From NCBI GenBank assembly GCA_026014725.1, contig JAOZHV010000022.1, positions 1 to 64,000 on the forward strand: 64,000 bases of DNA, given 5' to 3'. The notes below the pieces were generated by a model that saw only the letters and a program-made list of their open reading frames with translations, made no database searches and was not told where the DNA came from. The translations under genes were made by a program, and so were the position numbers. Each line of letters begins with the position of its first letter. Position 1 is the stretch's first letter. This document shows positions 9,580 to 16,886 of this stretch, in pieces. The stretch is from Candidatus Bathyarchaeota archaeon (GTDB lineage Archaea; Thermoproteota; Bathyarchaeia; Bathyarchaeales; Bathycorpusculaceae).

Positions 9580-12044
9580 TTTCTGAAATTGATCTCTTAA
9601 AAGAGACAGGGGCTGAAAAAAACTGCGAACTAATAATCTTTACAACCTTCTCTTTTGATCCTCATTTCTTTGACAATATAGTTCTTAAAAAATTAAGAAA
9701 AGACAACCCAATAGCCCGAATAGTCGTAGTTGCAGATTCAAACCACATCGATTTTGAAAAAAGAACTTATGAAACTGGAAGAGAATATCGGTTGATATTG
9801 GCGCCACCAACGTTTCACCCCAAGATATTCCTTTTTTGCAGCAATAAAACTGGCAAAACCTTGATTGGAAGCCATAACTTGACGCTTTCCGGTTTTAGTA
9901 ACAATCTTGAACTGAGCTGTAAAATTGATAACAGAGATATCACAATAGAATTTCTAGAAATAATCAAAAACCTTCTTTCTAAACTACTCAGCTTAGATGA
10001 CCCAATTTTTACTGACATAGATAAACAACTGCAGAATAAATTTATTCGTGGACAAACTGATCTTTATACAATAACAAATCTGGAACTTCCCATATTAGAT
10101 CAAACATTATTAAAAATAACAAAACTAGACCCAAAAATCAGAACCGTCAAAATAGTGTCACCGTTCTATTCAGAACCAAGAAAACTAATTGAGAAAATAA
10201 CTAACGCAACTAAAGCTGAAAAGGTGCAGATTTGTGTCCAAAAAAATAATCACACCCTTTCGTCTGATGAGATTAAGAACTTACTTCATGTTGAACCGTT
10301 AGAAATCCAAGCAAAACAAAAAAGGAGAATACACTCAAAAATTATTCTTTTTGAAGGAACAAAAAAACTTGCTTTAGTCGGTAGTCCAAATTTTACTACT
10401 GCAGCCCTTAATGAAATCTATCAAGTGGGCAGAAGCAATTTAGAAATTGCAGTTCTAGTGGATGGTGAAAAAATAAATTCCCTACTCAGTGAGCTTTCCT
10501 ATCTTAGTATAACAATGGATGAGATTGATGATTCACGTATGAAGAATAACCAATGGCTCGCTGGTCATTATACGCATCATATTGTTACGTCAATTTACGA
10601 TCCGTTTGGCTACTTACATATCGAGTTTGCATCAAGCCCGAGTCTTTCTGGAACCTATGCTGAATTAAAATCAATGAAAAACGAGATTAACATGATAGAC
10701 ATAGGAAGCAGCGAAAAAGTTGAAGGCCGCAAACTAACGTTTAATTGCCCTGTTAAGCTAGAGCCTGGTACGCTACTTACGATCTACTCCAATGCAGGTC
10801 TCCAAGTTTCAAACGTCAGCATTGTCAATATTTTAAGAAGTATCACAGACATAATGCCGATTTACAATACAATGTCACCCGACCAAATTATAAAAACTCT
10901 GGCAAAAGCGAGCACCTTTGAAGACTTGGTCAGATTAACTATTTCATTATGGAATCCCCCTGAAAAAACCGCCACCAGTTCTGAGAAACAAACAAGTGAA
11001 GATAATTCACAACCAGATATTCTGCCAAGTTCTTGGGGAAGAAGTCAAGCTCGAAAAGACATCTTGGACATTTTAGAAGAGCTTTATTCTTTAACTTCGT
11101 CTAGAGCCAATTACCCGACTGGTTTAGCCTCAACTACAAACTATTCAAAAGAGGATATAGTCGATATTAAAAACAGAATTCGAAGGATTCCTCTAAAGTT
11201 TACAAAGTGCTTTGAGAATTATAAACTTAAAACAGACAACAGTTCTAGCGTATACTCAATCTATCTTTTGTATTCCATTAGATTAAGTGAAGTCTTATCC
11301 AAAATTCTGCAAACTGACATTCAAGAACTATTACAGAGAGAAGCCCTTCTTAACTTCAATACACTAATTCGAAACTATGGGATTTCATTGGGTGACAACT
11401 CAAAATTGTTATCTTTACTACTTTACTTGGAATCACATAGCGGATTAAAACTCGATGAGAAGCTTCTACTGAAGCTTACATCCAATATTCGAATAAATGA
11501 GCTTAACCTATTCAATACCTCTTATTTAGAGGAAATGTCAATTGAGCTAAACAAAAAACAGGACTTGTACGACATAGCAGAACAGCTAACAATTTCCATA
11601 ATAAAATCAAAAGGTAACCTATGGGAAAATATTCAAATAAATCCTGAAATTGAAAATAAGATATTTGACTATTATCAATCGATAATACCGGAATGCAAAC
11701 AAATACCGAAACCAGTTTTCATGAAAGCAGTCACTGGAATAGATGTTATTAACCTCTATGGATACGGCGTATACCCGAGAACAGAGGCAGATGGTCTTCC
11801 ATCATTTACAACACAAATACCTTTAAACGAAGTCTTGGAAAAGACACTCCAAATAATCAAAGGAAACCACATCAATTTAAACAATGAATCCTTGACGGCA
11901 ATTCTATTAAATAAACTCCGTAAAGAAGACCTTAGAACAATTCTGGCATTTACCCTGGAAAGAGGAAAAGCAAGATTTACACCGGGGCGAATAATTCTGA
12001 AATTTAGAAAACAAAATGAACCGAAACTAGCAGCCACCAGGTAA
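9558..12044 (+). CDS. Phospholipase-D-fold nuclease-like protein (828 aa)
   Basis: The N-terminal 300 residues carry two HxK half-sites of the PLD superfamily. The first is H87-x-K89, followed by GSHNLT (104-109). The second is H259-x-K261, followed by GSPNFT (275-280). Two half-sites in one chain make one active site through a covalent phospho-histidine. Family members with this layout include DNA nucleases in restriction and defence systems. Residues 300-480 are beta-rich. The remaining ~350 are helical with no motif I recognise. The acidic residue of HKD is not in its classic spacing. ATG 9558 lies inside the upstream gene with GAGG before it. A hairpin follows the stop. Confidence 0.75.
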   Translation: MAQAPSIVSEIDLLKETGAEKNCELIIFTTFSFDPHFFDNIVLKKLRKDNPIARIVVVADSNHIDFEKRTYETGREYRLILAPPTFHPKIFLFCSNKTGKTLIGSHNLTLSGFSNNLELSCKIDNRDITIEFLEIIKNLLSKLLSLDDPIFTDIDKQLQNKFIRGQTDLYTITNLELPILDQTLLKITKLDPKIRTVKIVSPFYSEPRKLIEKITNATKAEKVQICVQKNNHTLSSDEIKNLLHVEPLEIQAKQKRRIHSKIILFEGTKKLALVGSPNFTTAALNEIYQVGRSNLEIAVLVDGEKINSLLSELSYLSITMDEIDDSRMKNNQWLAGHYTHHIVTSIYDPFGYLHIEFASSPSLSGTYAELKSMKNEINMIDIGSSEKVEGRKLTFNCPVKLEPGTLLTIYSNAGLQVSNVSIVNILRSITDIMPIYNTMSPDQIIKTLAKASTFEDLVRLTISLWNPPEKTATSSEKQTSEDNSQPDILPSSWGRSQARKDILDILEELYSLTSSRANYPTGLASTTNYSKEDIVDIKNRIRRIPLKFTKCFENYKLKTDNSSSVYSIYLLYSIRLSEVLSKILQTDIQELLQREALLNFNTLIRNYGISLGDNSKLLSLLLYLESHSGLKLDEKLLLKLTSNIRINELNLFNTSYLEEMSIELNKKQDLYDIAEQLTISIIKSKGNLWENIQINPEIENKIFDYYQSIIPECKQIPKPVFMKAVTGIDVINLYGYGVYPRTEADGLPSFTTQIPLNEVLEKTLQIIKGNHINLNNESLTAILLNKLRKEDLRTILAFTLERGKARFTPGRIILKFRKQNEPKLAATR

Positions 12045-12063
12045 TACCTTTAAGAAAAGGTAT
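12044..12063 (+). terminator. Perfect 8-bp hairpin at the PLD gene stop
   Basis: ATACCTTT, loop AAGA, AAAGGTAT. The stem begins on the last base of the stop codon. It is well placed to end the transcript of the two-gene unit or to protect its 3' end. No long T-run follows, so terminator function is inferred. Confidence 0.4.
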
Positions 12064-12268
12064 GAGTTGCTGTGAGGAATATCATTCGTGATACTGACCT
12101 CTTACCCTTACACGTACCCCTACTCAATTACTTCTCAACTCCAACATATGCTTATGCATAGATTTAGTGCGCGTAACAGGGTACGAAGTCACAGGAAAGA
12201 TTAACGGGAAAAAGGGAGAATGAAGCTGCGTAGAGACTGAAGAATTGGCGATGACGCCAGCGTGTTAG

Positions 12269-12294
12269 GGGTTCGAATCCCACCCCCTGCACCA
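12269..12294 (+). other. tRNA 3'-end remnant, probable attachment-site scar
   Basis: This segment is the T-loop TTCGAAT with the 3' strand of a T-stem (CCCAC), an acceptor 3' strand (CCCCTGC), discriminator A and an encoded CCA. A matching tRNA would begin GCAGGGG, as in some archaeal tRNA-Leu/Ser. No such 5' strand, D-arm or anticodon arm occurs in the preceding 150 bases, and the 5' side of the T-stem is disturbed (removing five bases, TTAGG, would restore GTGGG). A lone tRNA 3' end is the classic product left at the far end of an element that integrates into a tRNA gene. Confidence 0.65.
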
Positions 12295-12344
12295 AACTAC
12301 ACATTCCATCTATTTGTGCAAGATTACACATTTTAACCGCTACT

Positions 12345-12527
12345 TTACACTTTTACGCCAGGTTTTTCCTGTTTCATTACCACTGCGGTCATCAACAATG
12401 CTAACGTTAAAGCAATTATTGCTATTGGTGGAAACTCTGGTACAGTAGGTGAGGGGGTCGCTTGAGGTGTAGCTGTTGTGCTGTCTGATTTATAAGCCAA
12501 CGAGTCCTTTTCGCCTACAACGTGGTT
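12345..12527 (-). pseudogene. C-terminal remnant of a secreted, membrane-anchored protein
   Basis: The minus strand encodes 60 residues, beginning just after an in-frame TAG (12528-12530), with no start codon. They include a Thr/Pro-rich linker, VPEFPP, then a hydrophobic helix (IAIIALTLALLMTAVVM) and a basic tail. This three-part end (PEF-like motif, TM helix, basic tail) is typical of archaeal surface proteins, and the gene at 13280-14662 has a comparable one. The body of the gene is missing, so this is a decayed or recombined fragment at the edge of the integrated element. Confidence 0.55.
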
Positions 12528-12534
12528 CTATTGA

Positions 12535-12636
12535 TACTGTTATTTCAAAGGTACAAAAAACGCTAAAGCTAGTGATTGGACAAAAATTGAAGACTTAATT
12601 ACAAGCAATCAGAATTATGTTCTTGCCAAAATCTAA
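12535..12636 (+). pseudogene. Short C-terminal gene fragment
   Basis: An open stretch of 33 codons, bounded by TGA at 12532 and ending TAA at 12634-12636, encodes a charged peptide containing NAKASDWTKIEDLIT and ending NQNYVLAKI. The composition looks protein-like and there is no start. It abuts, on the opposite strand, the remnant of a surface protein, so both may be debris from the same recombination. Weak: it could be chance. Confidence 0.25.
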
Positions 12637-12654
12637 ATGAGGAGGCAGACTCGA

Positions 12655-13194
12655 TTGAAAAGGAACTACTTCGGAATCAGCGCAGGCATAGTAGCGTTTG
12701 TTAGCTTGCTTTTACCTTGGTTTAATATCGAATTGTGGACTGAAAACCTTAGCAGTACCATGAACTTTGCTGCCAACCTGTATCAGCTAACCGGAACCGT
12801 GGAAGGAACAACAGCGAGAGTTTTTTTGATGACTTGGTTTACCGTGGGCGCCATTATTTTGATGTGTATAACCGGAGCAACTGCATTACTCGGCAGTACT
12901 CTTATCAAAAGAAAAAGGAAACTGTTTCTAATTGTTTCTTGTGCTTTTGCGTTGATTGCTATGTTGATCTTCGGTTATGGTTTAGCTAACAGCAGTTTTG
13001 CTGTTGAAGAGATAAATCCCGGATACACGATTAGTCAATTTCCCAAAGACACCTTTGGGTTATCAGCTGAAGAATCCATGCAGAATTCATATCATTACAC
13101 TTGGAATGCCGGGATTGGCTTCTGGTTGGCGCTAGCCACTGCCATTCTTGCATTGGTTGCTACGTTCATGTCAAGAAAAATGGGTGAAAAATAG
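12655..13194 (+). CDS. Four-helix membrane protein of unknown function (179 aa)
   Basis: I choose TTG 12655 (MKRNYFGISAGIVAF) because AGGAGG sits nine bases upstream and includes the alternative ATG at 12637. The protein has hydrophobic segments near residues 7-22, 60-80, 88-112 and 152-172. Extracytoplasmic loops lie between TM1 and TM2 (PWFNIELWTENLSS…) and between TM3 and TM4, and the tail is basic (SRKMGEK). The layout recalls the claudin-like small tetraspanners common in archaeal genomes. No family is named. It is the first intact gene after the integrated element and the fragments at its edge. Confidence 0.6.
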   Translation: MKRNYFGISAGIVAFVSLLLPWFNIELWTENLSSTMNFAANLYQLTGTVEGTTARVFLMTWFTVGAIILMCITGATALLGSTLIKRKRKLFLIVSCAFALIAMLIFGYGLANSSFAVEEINPGYTISQFPKDTFGLSAEESMQNSYHYTWNAGIGFWLALATAILALVATFMSRKMGEK

Positions 13195-13279
13195 AAAGCT
13201 GATAGTATAGCAAGCGCGCAAATTAAAAAACAGAAATCAGCGCCTTAAACTGGTTGCTTCTCAGAGGATTTGTTTGAAC

Positions 13280-14662
13280 TCATACTTTTATCGAGCGACG
13301 GCGGTATCTTATCAAAATAGCAATGGAGAGCATCATCACAAAGAAGGGCAGAATCATAAGCATTTGAAACTCTGGTACGCTTGGTGAAGGATACGGGGAT
13401 GAATCATCTGAGTTTGTAGACCCCTGTGTACCACCTGCTTGTGCTGGACCAGCTTGGTTTGAAGCTGAAGGCGTAGGAGTGGCAACAGGGTTCTCCAATT
13501 TTTCTGTCTTGAGCAAAAGTATTTTGGAGGACTCAGTTATACCGACTAAGACATAAGCCCCATCACTTGTTTTAGTCATAGCTGTAGCGTAGTCGTCTCC
13601 TGTTCCGCCGTAAGTACGATTCCAAAGTTGTGTTCCTGAAGAATCAACTCTGACTAAGAAGAAATCTCTAACCGCATTAATAGGCTCTGCCAAACCCAAT
13701 CCTCCTGCCAAAGCAAATCCGCCATCAGCTAAAGCAACAAGTGAATAAGCACCAAATTCCTCAAAATCACCACCATACTTCTTGCTCCAAACCGCGTTGC
13801 CAGAAGAATCAGTTTTCACAAGCCAAAAATCACCACGCGCATAGTAAATCCCTGAAAAGCCAGCCAAGGCAAATCCGCCGTCAGCAGTTTGAACTACCGA
13901 ATAAGCTATGTCCTTATCGCCCCCTCCGTAAGTTTGACTCCACTGCATCTTACCAGAAGAATCTGTCTTAACTAACCGAAAATCCTCACGACCATCAGAG
14001 CGAAAGGTATAACCCGCCAATGCAAACCCACCATCCTTGGTAGTTACTATGCAATGTACGGCGTTCTCAAAATCGGAATACTCATAGATTTGATTCCACA
14101 ACTCATTACCGGAAGAATCAACTCTCACAAGCCAAAAAGTAGACAACCCCGTGGAAGGACTCCAAGTTGAACCCGCAATAGCAAAACCTCTGTCACTTGT
14201 CTGCACAATTGAGTATGCTTTTTCATCCGCTTCGGTTCCAATAGTTTTGTTCCATTCAACGTTGCCCGATGCATCAGTTTTTATCAACTTAAAATCGCTA
14301 TATCCCGCACTATAATAGGTGATGGAACCCGCAATGGCAAATCCCCCATCTTGAGTTTGAATTACGGCATATGGTGACTCAGTTACAGTGCCGAGGACTT
14401 GATGCCACAGTTTGTTTCCTGAAGGACTATATTTTTCCAACCACAAAGTACACAAGCCGTCATTTTTGTAGTCAAAGCCCACAATAACATAGTTGCCGTC
14501 TGTTGTCTCAATAACAGAATAACAGTATTTTGGTTCTGGCCCCTCAATCACTAAATTCCACTGCGGGGCAGCTTGCACAAACGGACAAATAGCAATTGGA
14601 AGCATTAAATTTAGAGTCAAAATGAATAAGAAAATTTTCGTTCTGTTTGGCAAACAACTCAC
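13280..14662 (-). CDS. Secreted, C-terminally anchored repeat protein (about 460 aa)
   Basis: The protein starts with a signal peptide (IFLFILTLNLMLPIAICPFVQA), then about seven repeats of ~50 residues, each carrying a core like SIVQTSDGGFALAGYT followed by a W-x-x-x-Y/F segment. Such repeats probably fold as a beta-propeller on the cell surface. A Pro/Ser/Thr-rich linker follows (about 390-425), then VPEFQ, a TM helix and the basic tail RYRRRSIKV, a typical archaeal surface-anchoring end. Starts GTG 14662 or TTG 14653 are both possible; an AGGTG site favours the latter. No enzymatic motif is seen. The role is probably binding or structural at the envelope. Confidence 0.7.
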   Translation of the reverse strand: MSCLPNRTKIFLFILTLNLMLPIAICPFVQAAPQWNLVIEGPEPKYCYSVIETTDGNYVIVGFDYKNDGLCTLWLEKYSPSGNKLWHQVLGTVTESPYAVIQTQDGGFAIAGSITYYSAGYSDFKLIKTDASGNVEWNKTIGTEADEKAYSIVQTSDRGFAIAGSTWSPSTGLSTFWLVRVDSSGNELWNQIYEYSDFENAVHCIVTTKDGGFALAGYTFRSDGREDFRLVKTDSSGKMQWSQTYGGGDKDIAYSVVQTADGGFALAGFSGIYYARGDFWLVKTDSSGNAVWSKKYGGDFEEFGAYSLVALADGGFALAGGLGLAEPINAVRDFFLVRVDSSGTQLWNRTYGGTGDDYATAMTKTSDGAYVLVGITESSKILLLKTEKLENPVATPTPSASNQAGPAQAGGTQGSTNSDDSSPYPSPSVPEFQMLMILPFFVMMLSIAILIRYRRRSIKV

Positions 14663-14976
14663 CTACGATGACTATTAAGTAGATTTGTTTAAAAAATTTT
14701 CATTCTAAAATGGTATTTTTGGGTTTCCCTATATTAAGTAATTGCTAAATGTTGCAGTTTAACCAGGGCTATGAGGAAGACTTAAGTTGTCGATGAAGTA
14801 GAATCAGGGTTTGGGCGTCTGCCGCATTCCGTCTCTTGTGTGTCGCTATCCTTTTGAATGTTATCTACTGTCAAGCAGATTTACGTATCAGAAAAAAGAC
14901 TTATACCCAGCGTCTTAAGGTTCGAGGCCGTCTGCGCTTTCATAAATATTATGTTTACTTTACGCCAGTGCCAGTC
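14663..14976. other. 314-bp intergenic gap without a supported gene
   Basis: The gap lies between two minus-strand genes. It has AT-rich stretches near 14690-14710 that could hold the promoter of the repeat protein on the minus strand. I see no credible ORF with a ribosome site, no tRNA-like fold and no repeat. A GATGA-like box near 14790 resembles a C/D-box RNA motif, but no convincing partner box is placed correctly. Confidence 0.4.
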
Positions 14977-15585
14977 TCATGCTCTTCTTCTAGCCCCGCA
15001 ATTTGGGCAGAATATTGAAGTTTGAGGCATTAGACCGCTACAATATGGGCATGGAATTAAAACCACTTCTCTTGTAACTTCTTTCACAATTGGTGAGGAA
15101 TGACTAACTTGTGGTGGCGCTACTTGAATCTCATATGTTTGCGTACGAATATGAGGGCGACCGACTGGCTCCATCAATGCAAAAAGATGCCACTTAACGT
15201 TATGATCTAGACTATAGAGTGTCTCCTTAGCCCCAAATGATATGTCAATAGCATATGGATATGTCTGATTGAAACCTGAGGGGATTTGTACATTTCCGAA
15301 TATTTTGCATGAGTTATTATATATTGTAGCGCTATCCCAGTATTCAGTTTGAAATGTTCCATACTGGCTTCCGGAAACTCGGGTTTTTTTCTTTGTTTCA
15401 TTGCAACTTAAGCAAACGTTTAGTTGATTTACCAAAAATTCTTCTTCCGAAATAATTTTAATACTGCCTGTTACTTGTTCCCCAAGTGAATACTTGCTTT
15501 TATGCGAATAAAGCTCGATTTTCGCTTTAGGGGAATTTGATGAACTTGACTTGAAAATATCAGACCATTTTGGGCTCAATTTCAA
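14977..15585 (-). CDS. Arrestin-like (SpoOM-type) protein with C-terminal zinc ribbon (202 aa)
   Basis: TTG start with GAGG six bases upstream. Residues 20-150 form a beta-rich domain with the arrestin/SpoOM pattern (AKIELYSHKSKYSLGEQVTGSIKI, then IPSGFNQTYPYAIDISFGAKE). The last 30 residues (IPCPYCSGLMPQTSIFCPNCGARRRA) are a four-cysteine zinc ribbon of the zinc-ribbon_2 type. Proteins with this fusion occur in archaea and are thought to act as cytoplasmic adaptors; no enzymatic site is present. There is no signal peptide. It stands alone on the minus strand. The arrestin-like call rests on the pattern of the first strands and is moderately sure; the zinc ribbon is clear. Confidence 0.65.
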   Translation of the reverse strand: MKLSPKWSDIFKSSSSNSPKAKIELYSHKSKYSLGEQVTGSIKIISEEEFLVNQLNVCLSCNETKKKTRVSGSQYGTFQTEYWDSATIYNNSCKIFGNVQIPSGFNQTYPYAIDISFGAKETLYSLDHNVKWHLFALMEPVGRPHIRTQTYEIQVAPPQVSHSSPIVKEVTREVVLIPCPYCSGLMPQTSIFCPNCGARRRA

Positions 15586-15756
15586 TCAATTCCTCAATGC
15601 TACTTTTTTGCAGTATTATTGATAACTATGCAGTCTTCTTAAAAAATTTGCGAACATCCATAACAGCGGTTTTTTCGGGGTGATATCACTTTACTGGAGG
15701 TTCAAATACTACTCTTGCACCGATGCGGCTTTACGGTTTGTCTTGTAGTGTGGGAC

Positions 15757-16677
15757 TCATAGTTTGGCTGTTTCCCCGACTGCTTTGCTGGCTACTTCAA
15801 GCATGACTGTTTCCGTGACTGCCTTAATCGAGACTTCAAGCATGTCGTCAGTTGGCTCTTTTGTGGTTAAGCGCTGGAATGCCAGTCCCGGCGCAATCAG
15901 AACCTTCGTGATTGGTGAGTCTTTGTACTTGGCGCTTAACCTTAACAACTCATAGGAGATTCCTGCTATGACTGGAATCAAAAGCAATCGGTAAGATAAG
16001 TTGATTGCAAAGCCCAAGTTCGGCATCAACGTGAATATGACGATGCTGATTATGAGTACTATGAAGAGAAAGCTGGTGCCGCACCGAGGATGCAGCCGCG
16101 AGTACTGCTTGACGTGTTCGACATCCATTGGGGCTCCTGCTTCATGGGCATGTATGGCTTTATGTTCTGCGCCATGATACATCAGCACCCGCCTATATTG
16201 ACCCCAAAGAGAAATGGCGGATAAATAACCAATAAACATGCCCAGACGGATAACGGCTTCAACTATTATGAAGAGAACACCAGACAGTTTAAGCCAAGTT
16301 GACAACAGGAAAGGAACCAAAAAGAAAACAGCCATAATCCCCACTACGCCCGCAACCAGCAGAGCGATTTCCTTGTAGCCAAACTCTATCTTTTCAGGCG
16401 TGCCCTCTTCATCCTCAAACTCAAACGCAACGCTGGCCGAATCCCATATGGCATTCATGCCAAGGTAGAGGTTCTCCACCATGTTCACGATGCCTCTAAA
16501 GAAAGGCCAACCCAGAACCCTGTGCTTCTCAGAATACGGCGTTACTGGTTTAATGTTCACCACTATTTCCTTTCTTGGGTTTCTAACGCAGCAAACCAAG
16601 TGTTTTTTGGAGCGAATCATTATGCCTTCAATTAATGCTTGACCGCCAAATGCAAGCGATTGCTCTTTCTGCGACAA
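15757..16677 (-). CDS. YqhQ-like DUF1385 membrane protein (306 aa)
   Basis: TTG start behind GAGGGG. Family signatures are clear: AFGGQALIEGIMIRSKKH at the N-terminus, a GWPFFRGIVNM segment, YHGAEHKAIHAHEAG in the middle and HPRCGTSF after it. Four or five membrane helices follow the DUF1385 plan. The conserved GAEHK and HPRCGT motifs suggest a metal-dependent enzyme, but its substrate is not known. The C-terminus carries a short internal repeat (…MLEVSIKAVTETV MLEVASKAVGET), also visible as a DNA-level repeat. In bacteria the homologue lies near prfA/rpmE; here there is no such context. The family call is firm, the function unknown. Confidence 0.88.
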   Translation of the reverse strand: MSQKEQSLAFGGQALIEGIMIRSKKHLVCCVRNPRKEIVVNIKPVTPYSEKHRVLGWPFFRGIVNMVENLYLGMNAIWDSASVAFEFEDEEGTPEKIEFGYKEIALLVAGVVGIMAVFFLVPFLLSTWLKLSGVLFIIVEAVIRLGMFIGYLSAISLWGQYRRVLMYHGAEHKAIHAHEAGAPMDVEHVKQYSRLHPRCGTSFLFIVLIISIVIFTLMPNLGFAINLSYRLLLIPVIAGISYELLRLSAKYKDSPITKVLIAPGLAFQRLTTKEPTDDMLEVSIKAVTETVMLEVASKAVGETAKL

Positions 16678-16886
16678 CTCGTCCCCTCACCCATAAGAGG
16701 ATGGCTTGGCATTAATAAAACTTCAATATAGTGCATTCTAATTCAGAAAAGAAAAGTCATAAGCAAAAAACCAGCATGGTTATTATTGCCGCTTGTGAAT
16801 CAAAGCCCTAATTGGCAGTAACACATCTCACTTGTAAGGTTTTCACAACTAGAAAAAGAAAAGGGGGAATTGATGTTGACAGCTAC

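Noticed and set aside
12180-12294. A complete tRNA with a long variable arm (GGCG-ATGA-CGCC looked like one)
   Set aside because: No GCAGGGG acceptor strand, D-arm or anticodon arm can be found upstream, and the 5' side of the T-stem does not pair. Kept as a remnant only.
13280-14662. Tandem DNA repeats suggesting a CRISPR array or satellite
   Set aside because: The periodicity is at the protein level (propeller-like repeats) with diverged DNA. I saw no CRISPR array anywhere in the window.
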